Positions 1 to 7,964 of a stretch of 25,013 nt of DNA are shown piece after piece. The position numbers and the translations under genes are program-made. The notes under the pieces were generated by a model. The model saw only the letters and a list, made by a program, of their open reading frames with translations. It made no database searches and was not told where the DNA came from. The stretch's first letter is position 1. The number at the start of each line of letters is the position of its first letter. The stretch comes from Stenotrophobium sp040387055 (GTDB taxonomy: Bacteria; Pseudomonadota; Gammaproteobacteria; Nevskiales; Nevskiaceae). The stretch lies in contig JAZKEM010000276.1 of NCBI GenBank assembly GCA_040387055.1, positions 1 to 25,013 of the forward strand, written 5' to 3'.

Positions 1-678
1 GTGCGCGAGCTGCATGCCGAGGGCTGGAATGTTCTGATCCACTACCGCGGTTCAGCCGACGAAGCGCAAACGCTAGCGGCAGAACTGGAAGCGTCGCGTC
101 AGCAATCTGCGTGCACCGTGCAAGCTGATCTGGCCGATGCTGAAGCCCTCAACAATCTGGCGCAGCAAGCGCATGCGCGTTGGGGACGGCTCGATGCCTT
201 GGTCAATAATGCTTCGGTGTATTACCCAACACCATTTGGGCAAATCACTGTCGCACAATTTGATGACCTCGCTGCGAGTAATGTGCGCGCACCTTTATTG
301 CTGGCGCAGGCTTGTGCGCCTCTGATGAGTGATGGGGCTTCAGTGGTGAATATTGTGGATGCTCTGGCGCGACGGCCTGCACGCGGATTTTCGGCCTATC
401 ACGCGGCCAAGTCGGGTTTGTGGACGCTGACTGAAGCGATGGCCTTGGAGTTGGCGCCGCGCTTGCGCGTTAACGGCGTTGCGCCTGGCCATATGCTGTG
501 GCCCGAGTATGCAGAGATGAGTGAGGCGGAGCAGCAGCGCGAATTGTCGCGCGTGCCTTTGGGCCGACTCGGTGGCGCACAAGAAATTGCTCGATGCGTG
601 CGCTTTTTATTGTCCGATGACGCGGCCTATATGACGGGCGCTGTGTTGCCAGTTGATGGTGGGCTGCGACTGAAATAA
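1..678 (+). CDS. Pteridine reductase-like SDR, 5' end cut off by window
   Basis: This is the C-terminal 225 residues of a short-chain dehydrogenase/reductase. The family reduces dihydropterins or dihydrofolate with NADPH in the cytoplasm. Residue numbers are for the visible part. NNAS is at 69-72, and an Asp (120), Tyr (133) and Lys (137) follow. The Asp-to-Tyr gap of 13 and the YHAAK motif match the D-Y-K catalytic triad of pteridine reductase PTR1 (D181/Y194/K198). The stretch APGHMLWPE (161-169) resembles the GAxLWPE signature of pteridine reductases rather than generic SDRs. The N-terminal TGxxxxG cofactor loop is missing because the gene starts left of the window. The GTG at base 1 is therefore just an in-frame codon, not the start. 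The gene ends 8 bp from the converging NRDE-family gene. A FolM-like role is likely; a different SDR substrate cannot be excluded. Confidence 0.85.
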   Translation: MRELHAEGWNVLIHYRGSADEAQTLAAELEASRQQSACTVQADLADAEALNNLAQQAHARWGRLDALVNNASVYYPTPFGQITVAQFDDLAASNVRAPLLLAQACAPLMSDGASVVNIVDALARRPARGFSAYHAAKSGLWTLTEAMALELAPRLRVNGVAPGHMLWPEYAEMSEAEQQRELSRVPLGRLGGAQEIARCVRFLLSDDAAYMTGAVLPVDGGLRLK

Positions 679-686
679 ATCGCTAG

Positions 687-1463
687 CTAAGACCGCAAGG
701 TGGTGACAAAACTTTCTCTCGTTTCACCGAGAGCAGACCCACCGGGACCAAAGCGGCGCTCACTGAATTGCAGCGTGCCGTCAGTGCCCAAGGCAATGAC
801 GCTACTCGCGCGCGTACCGTACTGCGGGCCGCGAATAAAAGCCGGTGACAGAAAACGTTCTAGCTCAAGACCAACGCCGGTATCTGGCAACGCTGCATCT
901 TCTGCAACATGATCATCAGCTAACGCTGCGAACAATGCAGTCTCATCTGTTTGCGCCTGCTCCGTCCAAGTCGACATGCGATCGCGCAAGCGCACAAGTT
1001 TCGGCCATGGTGTATCCAGTGCAGCATTGCTGACGGCGTGTATGCCCGGCGTGAGACGCTCGCTGTGAAAGCCATCGTGATTGGTGGTGTAGAGCAAAGT
1101 CTCACCGTCGTAGAGCAGCAGATTAAAACCAGCGTAAGCATCGGCACGTCCACGTAAGCGTTTGGCGAATTCCGCAGCGGATTGCGTGCTGCGCATAAAG
1201 TCCGCGATTAAAGCGCCACGCGAGGGGGCGTTGGCATCCGGTTGCACCATGCGACGCACATTGGTGACGGCCGCCAGCCGACGTTGACGACTCGCTGCTA
1301 ACCAACCACCGCCCTGCGATAAATCGCGACCACCAAAAACATCAGGCGCATCGATCCACCAGCCAGCAGCAGCGGTCGGGCGATGATGAAATTCGTCACG
1401 GTTGGCCACCAGCACCAACTCGTAGCGCGGATGAGCGCGCCAATTCAGAGAGATCAGACACAT
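687..1463 (-). CDS. NRDE/TANGO2-family protein
   Basis: This 258-residue protein belongs to the NRDE (Ser/Thr-rich T10, TANGO2) family. The sequence opens with MCLI, placing a Cys at position 2 as in N-terminal-nucleophile-like folds, and carries the diagnostic VANRDEF motif at about residues 18-24, followed by RPT and a GGRD stretch. Eukaryotic TANGO2/HRG-9 relatives have been linked to heme trafficking; the bacterial role is not settled and no reaction should be assigned. The ATG at 1463 is chosen because it puts Cys at position 2. No good Shine-Dalgarno is visible upstream. The gene converges tightly with the pteridine reductase (8 bp) and diverges from the EcsC-family gene with only 55 bp between starts, so the two promoters must be close or overlapping. 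Confidence 0.88.
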   Translation of the reverse strand: MCLISLNWRAHPRYELVLVANRDEFHHRPTAAAGWWIDAPDVFGGRDLSQGGGWLAASRQRRLAAVTNVRRMVQPDANAPSRGALIADFMRSTQSAAEFAKRLRGRADAYAGFNLLLYDGETLLYTTNHDGFHSERLTPGIHAVSNAALDTPWPKLVRLRDRMSTWTEQAQTDETALFAALADDHVAEDAALPDTGVGLELERFLSPAFIRGPQYGTRASSVIALGTDGTLQFSERRFGPGGSALGETRESFVTTLRS

Positions 1464-1518
1464 GCGCGCAGCTTGAGTAGCGTACGGTGGCCTGTCAATC
1501 GCCTATGATCACGATCGT

Positions 1519-2334
1519 ATGAACGCCAGCACATCCAAGATGAACGAATACGAGACTCGCCAGCTCAAGCGCCTACGCAAATGGCAGAGCCAAGGCCCGG
1601 ATTGGGGAACACGCATCCTCGCGAAACCCGCGGGCGTTGCGGGTAAGGTCGTGCAAAAAGTGATTCCTATATCCGCACTCAAGCTAGCGCTGAATGCCTT
1701 TAATGGTGTGGCTGAGCGTCTCTCCAGCGAAACGGCATTATTGAAACGAGCGGGCGTCAGCGATCTCGCCGCACTACGCGCGCAGCCGCTAGAGAAATGT
1801 GATCTGTTGGCTAAGGGTGAGACCCGTCGCGCTATGGGCATGGGTGGTGCCGGTGGTGCAGCGTTCGGTGTGTTTGGTGCCGCAGGTTTGGTGGCGGATG
1901 TGCCCACTTTGCTGACGCTGGCAATGCGCACGGTTCACCGCATTGGTCTTTGCTACGGCGAAGACATCAGCCGCGAATTCGCTATTGGTGTATTTGCTTT
2001 GGCATCAGCCAACACACGCGAAGAAAAATCTGAAGCGATTACCGCTTTGCGTAACGATATAGAAGGATTGGGCCCCTCAGCCGCGCGCGATGGCCTTGAG
2101 CGTGCCGCTGAGCGGCAGCTAGCCAAAGACGCGGCAGTGTTCAGCCTCAACACCTTGTCGCAACGCATTGGCCTCCAGCTGGGCAAGCGTAAGGCTGCTG
2201 GCATGGTGCCGGTGTTAGGTGCAGTTGTGGGCGGCGCGGTCAATGCCTGGTATCTGCACGATGTGGCGCAGGTGGCGCAATACGTCTTCCAAGAGCGCTG
2301 GCTACTCGAAAAGCACACCGATCTGCCGCGTTAG
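1519..2334 (+). CDS. EcsC-family protein
   Basis: This 271-residue protein has the hallmarks of the EcsC family: a charged N-terminal part (ending near residue 60), a Gly/Ala-rich hydrophobic segment beginning GMGGAGGAAFG (about 111-121), and the run DVPTLLTLAMRTVHRIG (about 130-146). A second Gly/Ala-rich hydrophobic stretch (PVLGAVVGGAVNAWYL) lies near residue 235. EcsC is named after a Bacillus locus, but the biochemical function of this proteobacterial family is unknown. The Gly/Ala-rich helices suggest membrane association. Two in-frame ATGs exist, at 1519 and 1540. Neither has a clear Shine-Dalgarno, and the first is kept because the space to the divergent gene is only 55 bp. Length agrees with the family. 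Confidence 0.82.
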   Translation: MNASTSKMNEYETRQLKRLRKWQSQGPDWGTRILAKPAGVAGKVVQKVIPISALKLALNAFNGVAERLSSETALLKRAGVSDLAALRAQPLEKCDLLAKGETRRAMGMGGAGGAAFGVFGAAGLVADVPTLLTLAMRTVHRIGLCYGEDISREFAIGVFALASANTREEKSEAITALRNDIEGLGPSAARDGLERAAERQLAKDAAVFSLNTLSQRIGLQLGKRKAAGMVPVLGAVVGGAVNAWYLHDVAQVAQYVFQERWLLEKHTDLPR

Positions 2335-2363
2335 GCGGCGCTGGCGAGGAGCCGCTTTCTAAC

Positions 2364-2412
2364 ATGTTGCAAAGGCAGTGCGCCTGATATGATTTTTGCC
2401 GCACTGCAACAT
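2364..2412. promoter_or_regulatory. Interrupted inverted repeat upstream of ndh
   Basis: ATGTTGC (2364-2370) and AGTGCG (2377-2382) pair with CGCACT (2400-2405) and GCAACAT (2406-2412), giving 13 pairs interrupted by a 6-base bulge (2371-2376) and a 17-base loop. A TATGAT hexamer (2388-2393) in the loop resembles a sigma-70 -10 box, with TTGCAA (2367-2372) upstream at a short 15-base spacing. If that promoter is real, the repeat is more likely a DNA operator than an RNA hairpin. This is inference from sequence only. Confidence 0.4.
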
Positions 2413-2423
2413 CATTAAATTTT

Positions 2424-3761
2424 ATGAACCAGCCTGCTCTGTCACACCACGTTGTCATCGTTGGCGGCGGTTTCGCCGGCCTCCACGCGGCTAAGCGTTT
2501 GGGCAAGGCGGGTTGTCGCGTCACCTTGCTTGATAAGCGCAACTTTCAGTTGTTCCAGCCGCTGTTGTATCAGGTCGCTACAGGCTCGCTGCCGCCGGGT
2601 GATATCGCGATTCCGCAACGCGTGGTGGTGCGTAATTATCCGAGCGTGCGCGTGATTCAGGCCACGGCTTACGATCTTGATCCGCAGGCGCGCATTCTCA
2701 AACACGAACATGGTGAGTTGAGTTACGACACGCTGATTGTTGCCACCGGTGTTAAGCACAGCTACTTCGGCAAAGATCAGTGGAAGGAATTTGCGCCCGG
2801 CCTCAAAACCGTTGAGCACGCGATTCAGATTCGCCACAAAATTTTCAAAGCGTTTGAATTGGCGGAAGTCACAGAAGATCCGATCAAGCGCGCGCAGTTG
2901 ATGACTTTCGTCATCGTTGGCGGCGGCCCGACCGGCGTGGAGCTCGCAGGCGCGATTGGCGAACTCGCACACAAAACCATGGTGAAAGATTTCCGTGCAA
3001 TTGATCCGCGCGATGCCAAGGTGATTTTGGTCGAAGGCGCCAAAGGCGTGCTGCCGGTCTACGACGAATCACTGCGTTTGGCTGCGAAGAAATCACTGGA
3101 GCAACTCGGCGTCACCGTGATGACCGAGACGATGGTGGAAGACATCAGCGAAGGCGCAGTGCGGATCAAGCGCGGTGATGTCAGTGAGACGATTCCAACC
3201 AGCACAGTACTTTGGGCTGCGGGCGTTACTGCATCAGCCTTCGGTCAGATTGTGGCTGAACGCACTGGCGCCAAACGTGATCGCGGTGGTCGAGTCATCG
3301 TCAATGCAGACTGCGCAATTCCAGAGCGCGACAATATTTTTGTTGTTGGCGACCTCGCAAAAATTATCGATGCCACTGGACGTGATGTGCCGGGCTTGGC
3401 GCAGGGCGCGATGCAAGCAGGTCAGTACGTTGCTGATCTTCTGCTGGCACGCATGCAGAGCAAAGCAATCAAGCCGTTTAAGTATCGCGACATGGGCAGC
3501 ATGGCCGTGATTGGCATGAACCACGCGGTCGGTGACCTCAAGATGTTCAAGGTTAGCGGCATCATCGGCTGGTTCCTCTGGGCCTTTGTCCACGTGGCTT
3601 CGCTGGTTGGCGCTGAGCAGCGCATCAGCGTGTTCATGCAGTGGACTTGGAAGTACTTCACGCGTCGCTCGGGTGATCGTCTGATTACGACCAATCCCAC
3701 CAACACGCAGCGTCTGCGCGCAGAGCGACTGGACGAGGTCGAGAGTAAAAAGTCCGCTTAG
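2424..3761 (+). CDS. ndh: Type II NADH dehydrogenase (NDH-2)
   Basis: This 445-residue flavoprotein matches single-subunit NADH:quinone oxidoreductases, which pass electrons from NADH to the quinone pool without pumping protons. The FAD-binding motif VIVGGGFAGL is at 11-20, and the second dinucleotide fold VIVGGGPTGVELAG at 163-176 binds NADH. ATG (107-109) and the VGDLA segment that contacts FAD near the C-terminal third also fit. The C-terminal region has a hydrophobic, aromatic helix (IIGWFLWAFVHVASL, about 379-393) expected to anchor the enzyme to the inner face of the membrane. The ATG at 2424 starts a complete FAD fold after 10 residues. There is no recognisable Shine-Dalgarno, and the leader is A/T rich. 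The gene stands alone downstream of an inverted repeat, with the GYF-domain gene 37 bp after it. Confidence 0.92.
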   Translation: MNQPALSHHVVIVGGGFAGLHAAKRLGKAGCRVTLLDKRNFQLFQPLLYQVATGSLPPGDIAIPQRVVVRNYPSVRVIQATAYDLDPQARILKHEHGELSYDTLIVATGVKHSYFGKDQWKEFAPGLKTVEHAIQIRHKIFKAFELAEVTEDPIKRAQLMTFVIVGGGPTGVELAGAIGELAHKTMVKDFRAIDPRDAKVILVEGAKGVLPVYDESLRLAAKKSLEQLGVTVMTETMVEDISEGAVRIKRGDVSETIPTSTVLWAAGVTASAFGQIVAERTGAKRDRGGRVIVNADCAIPERDNIFVVGDLAKIIDATGRDVPGLAQGAMQAGQYVADLLLARMQSKAIKPFKYRDMGSMAVIGMNHAVGDLKMFKVSGIIGWFLWAFVHVASLVGAEQRISVFMQWTWKYFTRRSGDRLITTNPTNTQRLRAERLDEVESKKSA

Positions 3762-3798
3762 CTCTATACTCCGGGCATAACGTCCGAGGAGAGATTCG

Positions 3799-4788
3799 AT
3801 GACTGCATATTATGTTGCGGAAAATGGCGCGCAAAAAGGGCCGTTCTCACTAGAACAAATCAAACAGCAATGCAGTCACGGAATCATTCAAGCGCAGACT
3901 CTCATGTGGCGCGATGGCCTTGGTGATTGGCAGGCTGCGGCAATTGTTCTTCAAGGTACTGGCGTTACATTTTCTGATGGCGCGCAACCGCCACGTCCGC
4001 CACCGTTTGCAGCCGAAGAAAGTTCTTACGACGCAGCATTTGAAGCCAGACTACGTTTTGAAGTGCCAGCTGCAAGTTTGTCTGCTGGGCGCGGCGTCAG
4101 TTGGATAGGCGAAGGCTGGGACCTGTTCAAAGTCTCGCCCGGCATGTGGATTGCCGCGCTATTGATCTGGGCTGTGCTGCAAATTGCACTGAGCTTTGTT
4201 CCCTTCCTTGGCAGTTTGGCGGGAATCTTGTTGGGGCCATCGTTTGCAGTTGGCCTGCTGGCCTTTGCGCATGGAGTCTCAATCAATCGCAGTGCTGATC
4301 TGAGCCTGCTATTTGCAGGTTTCAAAGAAAAATTCAGTGCGCTGGTAATTCTGGGCTTGCTCTATTTAGTGATGATTGTCGTTGTCTTCGCTGTTGGCGG
4401 CATTCTCGGGTTCATGCTGATCGGTAACGCCTTGAGTTCTCACACGGGGACTCCAGAACAGTTCGCACTCGAATTATTTACGAACGGCGGACTTTCATTG
4501 CTGCTCGTGTTGGCATTGTTCCTCGTACTGATTGCGCCGGTGATCATGGCGTATATGTACGCGCCTGCTTTGGTCTTTTTTGCCAACCAAAGTGCGGGTG
4601 ATGCAATGAAGCAAAGCTTTAATGCTTGCTTGCGCAACTGGTTGCCGATTTCTGTGTTCGGACTTCTCGCGATTGCGCTCGCCTTTATTGGCGCGATGCC
4701 TTTTGGTTTGGGATTGCTGATTGTGTTGCCGCTGTTGTTTGCGGCGAATTATGCGAGCTTCAAGGACATGTTTGGCAGAGAAGGCTAA
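3799..4788 (+). CDS. GYF-domain membrane protein (BPSS1780-like)
   Basis: This 329-residue protein begins with a GYF_2-type domain (residues about 3-50): YYVAENGAQKGPFSLEQI followed by a WRDGLGDW motif, a small peptide-binding fold often found at the N-terminus of bacterial membrane proteins. A Pro-rich linker (about 60-75) follows, then a hydrophobic C-terminal part starting at RGVSWIGEGWDLFK. That part contains about six membrane segments, for example near 115-135, 140-160, 178-205, 230-255 and 280-320. The hydrophobic part resembles the BPSS1780 family of uncharacterised membrane proteins. No enzymatic motif is visible. The start has a strong GAGGAGAG ribosome binding site (3786-3793) with five bases to the ATG. 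A TATACT sequence at about 3764-3769 could be a -10 box. Function unknown; the GYF domain suggests a proline-rich peptide partner. Confidence 0.8.
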   Translation: MTAYYVAENGAQKGPFSLEQIKQQCSHGIIQAQTLMWRDGLGDWQAAAIVLQGTGVTFSDGAQPPRPPPFAAEESSYDAAFEARLRFEVPAASLSAGRGVSWIGEGWDLFKVSPGMWIAALLIWAVLQIALSFVPFLGSLAGILLGPSFAVGLLAFAHGVSINRSADLSLLFAGFKEKFSALVILGLLYLVMIVVVFAVGGILGFMLIGNALSSHTGTPEQFALELFTNGGLSLLLVLALFLVLIAPVIMAYMYAPALVFFANQSAGDAMKQSFNACLRNWLPISVFGLLAIALAFIGAMPFGLGLLIVLPLLFAANYASFKDMFGREG

Positions 4789-4793
4789 AACAT

Positions 4794-4819
4794 CTCGGCG
4801 CTGTAGATGCGGCGCCGAG
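4794..4819. terminator. Hairpin between convergent GYF gene and ntrC
   Basis: CTCGGCGC (4794-4801) pairs perfectly with GCGCCGAG (4812-4819) around a 10-base loop. No T-run follows on the + strand. On the - strand the stem is followed by ATGTTTT. It could terminate ntrC transcription, and weakly that of the GYF gene. The lack of a strong T-run keeps confidence moderate. Confidence 0.5.
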
Positions 4820-4826
4820 CGTTGTC

Positions 4827-6302
4827 TTAGTCAGGCATTCCCAGTTCTTTGATTTTGCGCGTCAGCGTGTTGCGCCCCCAACCAAGTCTGCGCGCTGCTT
4901 CTTGGCGTTGCCCATCACAAGCCTTGAGCGCCGCTTCAATCATGATGCGCTCAAAAGTCGGCGTAGCAATCCCGAGCAAATCATCGGTGCCGGCGCCAAG
5001 TTCATGTGTGGCCCATTGCGAAAGTAGCTGATCCCATTGCGTTGCAGTCGTCGTTGTTGTCGCAGCCACACTCGGTGCTGCCGCAATGGATGACGTTGCT
5101 TCGCTAAGCGATGATGCAACAGCTGCAGGCGCGACCGCGCCACTCGAAGTCTGTGTCTGTAATTCCGGCGGCAAATCTTGCAGATGAATGTCTTGCCCTG
5201 GCGCCATCACGGTGAGCCAGCGGCAGGTGTTTTCCATTTGGCGAACGTTGCCGGGCCAATCGAAATTTTGCAGCAGCGACAGCACTTCGGGTTGCAGACG
5301 CTTGGGTTCGGTTTTCATTTCCAGCGCAGCGCGCGCGAGGAAGTGACGCATCAAGATTGGGATATCTTCGCGACGTTCACGCAGAGGCGGGACGCGCACG
5401 CGGATGACGTTGATGCGGTGATAAAGATCTTCGCGGAAGCGTCCATCTTTAACCAAATGTTCGAGGGCCTGATGCGTAGCTGCAACAACGCGCACATCAA
5501 CCTTGATCGGTGAGACGCCGCCAACGCGATAGAACTGTCCGTCTTGCAGTACGCGTAGCAAACGCGTTTGCAGATCAGCCGGCATGTCGCCGATTTCATC
5601 TAAGAAAAGTGTGCCGCCGTCGGCTTGTTCAAAGCGACCTTTGCGCTGTGTCGCTGCGCCGGTGAACGCGCCACGTTCGTGGCCGAAGAATTCACTCTCC
5701 ATCAAATCTTTAGGAATTGCTGCGGTGTTAATCGCGAGGAAAGGCTTTTGCGCGCGTGGGCTGTTGACGTGCAGTGCGCGTGCGACCAACTCTTTACCTG
5801 TGCCAGATTCACCGGTAATCAGCACGGTGATCTGTGATTGTGAAAGGCGACCGATAGCGCGGAATACATCCTGCATGGCCGGGGCTTCGCCGATGATGGC
5901 TGCGCCGTTCATGTCGACGTTCAGGGCGTCATTTTTTACTTGTTTCTGCGCGGCGCGGCGGACCAGCGCAGCAACATTGTCGACGTCAAAAGGCTTGGGC
6001 AAATATTCAAACGCGCCGCCTTTGTAGGCTGCGACCGCAGCATCGAGATCCGAGTGCGCGGTCATGATGATCACGGGTAGCTCAGGCTTGGCGGCGCGTA
6101 CGCGCTCCATCAAGTCGAGGCCGTTCAGGCCGGGCATGCGGATGTCGGACAGCAAAACATCGGGTGTGCCGCTATCTAATGCATCCAGCAACTCAGCCGC
6201 GCCAGGAAAGGTTTTGACCTTCATGCCTTCGCGCGCGAGCGATTTGTCGAGTACCCAACGGATCGACTCATCATCATCTACAACCCAGACAGTAAGGCTC
6301 AT
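4827..6302 (-). CDS. ntrC: Nitrogen regulation response regulator NtrC (NR-I)
   Basis: This 491-residue sigma-54 activator responds to nitrogen limitation. Its receiver domain (about 4-120) has the acidic pocket D9-D11, phospho-acceptor D53 (SDIRMPG), T81 and K103. The AAA+ domain (about 135-375) has Walker A GESGTGKE (164-171), the sigma-54 contact loop GAFTGA (211-216), Walker B FLDEIGD (233-239) and arginine-rich sensor segments. The C-terminal Fis-type helix-turn-helix (about 450-490) includes QEAARRLGWGRNTLTRK. The start is the ATG at 6302, which overlaps the ntrB stop as ATGA. An upstream in-frame TTG/ATG option (to 6359) would lie inside ntrB and is unlikely. The linker at 383-422 is unusually rich in Ala, Ser and Thr. 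The gene is translationally coupled to ntrB. Confidence 0.95.
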   Translation of the reverse strand: MSLTVWVVDDDESIRWVLDKSLAREGMKVKTFPGAAELLDALDSGTPDVLLSDIRMPGLNGLDLMERVRAAKPELPVIIMTAHSDLDAAVAAYKGGAFEYLPKPFDVDNVAALVRRAAQKQVKNDALNVDMNGAAIIGEAPAMQDVFRAIGRLSQSQITVLITGESGTGKELVARALHVNSPRAQKPFLAINTAAIPKDLMESEFFGHERGAFTGAATQRKGRFEQADGGTLFLDEIGDMPADLQTRLLRVLQDGQFYRVGGVSPIKVDVRVVAATHQALEHLVKDGRFREDLYHRINVIRVRVPPLRERREDIPILMRHFLARAALEMKTEPKRLQPEVLSLLQNFDWPGNVRQMENTCRWLTVMAPGQDIHLQDLPPELQTQTSSGAVAPAAVASSLSEATSSIAAAPSVAATTTTTATQWDQLLSQWATHELGAGTDDLLGIATPTFERIMIEAALKACDGQRQEAARRLGWGRNTLTRKIKELGMPD

Positions 6303-7366
6303 TGCAATTCCAGAGGTAGATAAATCGAAAACACAGTGCAGCCGGGCCGCGAGCGACATTCAATGAGGCCGCCGTGGCTATGGATTAGATACTGAGCAAT
6401 AGGCAGGCCAAGTCCCGTGCCTTCGGGTCGCGTGGTGATCATCGGGTAGAAGATTTTTTCCATCATCGGCGCGGGAATCCCCGGGCCGTCGTCTTCTACA
6501 TCGATCTGAATCACCAGCTTGTGACGCGCGCCGCCAATGGTGAGCTGGCGCTTGGTGCGGGTGCGCAAGGTGATATTGCCGGTGCTGCCGATCGCTTGTA
6601 ATGCGTTGCGCACGATGTTCAGTACAGACTGAATCATCTGCTCGCGATCAACCACGATGTCGGGAATCGACGGATCGTAGTCACGCAGAAAATTAACTTC
6701 ATCCGGGCCTTCCGCCTGCACCAGCTGACGCACGTGCTCCAGCACTTCGTGAATATTGAGCAGTGCTTTCTGCGGCACGCGATTGGGGCCGAGCATGCGG
6801 TTGACCAAATTCTGCAGGCGATCAACTTCGCGAATGATCACGCGGGTGTATTCGCGATGCTCGGAATCTGGAAACTCGCGTTCTAACAATTGCGCCGCGC
6901 CGCGGATGCCGCCGAGGGGGTTTTTGATTTCGTGTGCCAGACCTCGAATCAGCTCGCGGCTGGCTTGGTGTTGTGCAAGCAGAAGTTCGTCGCGCGAGAT
7001 GCGCAGGTGGCGATCCAGCGGCAACACTTCCATCAGTAGGCCGTGCTTGCCATCGACCAAGATCGGAGTGACGGTGCAGTCGACGGTGATGACTTGTTCG
7101 CCAATGCGGTGCAGCTTGAGTTCACGATCAATAAAGCCGGCACCAGCATCTAAAGCGGCGCGTAGTCGGGGCTCGTGGCTGCCGAAATGTGGAATGCCTT
7201 CAGTCAGTGGCGCGTCCAAAGCATGGCGGCGGCTGATGCCAAACAGGCTTTCGCAGGCAGAGTTAAGGGCGGTGACTCGGAGGTTTTGATCGAGACAGAT
7301 AACAGCCGTCGTCATGCCGTCTAGGACGGCATCCGGGCGTGTGCGGCGGCGGGTTGAGGTAAGCAT
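6299..7366 (-). CDS. ntrB: Nitrogen sensor histidine kinase NtrB (NR-II)
   Basis: This 355-residue soluble histidine kinase/phosphatase is the partner of NtrC. The N-terminal PAS domain (about 12-115) is followed by the dimerisation/phospho-acceptor helix with HEIKNPLGG, placing the phosphorylated His at 145. The ATPase domain has the N-box around N255 (VRNALQA), G1 DGPGIP (294-299), the F-box-like FYPMITTRPEG and G2 GTGLGL (317-322). No membrane segment is present, as expected for NtrB, which senses nitrogen status through PII rather than an external ligand. The ATG at 7366 starts the PAS domain after a short basic tail; its ribosome binding site is weak. The stop overlaps the ntrC start by four bases. 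Upstream, the DUF4124-type gene ends 82 bp away on the same strand. glnA, a frequent neighbour, is not in this position. Confidence 0.95.
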   Translation of the reverse strand: MLTSTRRRTRPDAVLDGMTTAVICLDQNLRVTALNSACESLFGISRRHALDAPLTEGIPHFGSHEPRLRAALDAGAGFIDRELKLHRIGEQVITVDCTVTPILVDGKHGLLMEVLPLDRHLRISRDELLLAQHQASRELIRGLAHEIKNPLGGIRGAAQLLEREFPDSEHREYTRVIIREVDRLQNLVNRMLGPNRVPQKALLNIHEVLEHVRQLVQAEGPDEVNFLRDYDPSIPDIVVDREQMIQSVLNIVRNALQAIGSTGNITLRTRTKRQLTIGGARHKLVIQIDVEDDGPGIPAPMMEKIFYPMITTRPEGTGLGLPIAQYLIHSHGGLIECRSRPGCTVFSIYLPLELQ

Positions 7367-7448
7367 GGGCTGCGGGTCGCAAGAAGCGGGCCATCAAATT
7401 TGACCCAAGGCTACCCCAAATCTGGCATGCAAGCACCAAAACAGTGCA

Positions 7449-7964
7449 TTACTTTTTGGCCAGCGTTCCCTTAACCTCGATATTGATCGGTTTAGACCGT
7501 GCTAACTCTTTGCCTTCATGGCTAATCAGTGCGGCAACCAACTCATGTTTGCCTGCACCAATTCCGTGCAACGTGGCTTTGATGTCAGGGATCGGTTTGG
7601 TGCTTTGCGCTTTGCCGTCGACATAAAAGTGAATACCAAAGCCTTTGGCGAGGCCCGGCATGACACTCACCACGGCCATAAAGTTGGGGTCTACTTCTTT
7701 GTAGATCTGTCCGGGGCTGGGCAAGGTCCAGTGCACAGCAAAGCGTGTGGCGTTGCGGACGGTTTCGATGGCGGCAGCGTCATCCCACTTTTTCTTGGCG
7801 ACTGCTGGGCGGCTGCCATCGAGCACCAGCGGTTTAGCACCTCGAGTCGGTGGTTGGTCGGTGAAGTGCACCATCCCGTTTGGGTCGGTGTAGCGATACA
7901 GCTTGCCTCCAGCCATTGCCGTCGTGGCTAGCAACAACAGCAGGAGGCAACTGATCGCGCGCAT
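7449..7964 (-). CDS. DUF4124-type exported protein
   Basis: This 171-residue protein has a signal peptide (RAISCLLLLLLATTAMA, about 2-18) and then a DUF4124-like segment, KLYRYTDPNGMVHFTDQPP (about 21-39). The mature C-terminal half (about 85-168) looks like a beta-sandwich (FYVDGKAQ, GIGAGKHELVAALIS, INIEVKG), as in Ig-like or fibronectin-like folds. It should be periplasmic. Function is unknown; genes of this type often sit beside ntrBC in Gammaproteobacteria, but no biochemical role is established. The start codon overlaps the ppx stop by one base (TAATG on the coding strand), indicating translational coupling to ppx. ntrB begins 82 bp downstream with no terminator seen, so all four genes may share a transcript. 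Confidence 0.85.
   Translation of the reverse strand: MRAISCLLLLLLATTAMAGGKLYRYTDPNGMVHFTDQPPTRGAKPLVLDGSRPAVAKKKWDDAAAIETVRNATRFAVHWTLPSPGQIYKEVDPNFMAVVSVMPGLAKGFGIHFYVDGKAQSTKPIPDIKATLHGIGAGKHELVAALISHEGKELARSKPINIEVKGTLAKK

Noticed and set aside
4626..5027. 133-codon + strand frame across the GYF/ntrC junction
   Set aside because: It spans the 3' ends of two well-supported genes and a hairpin; no start signal or domain.
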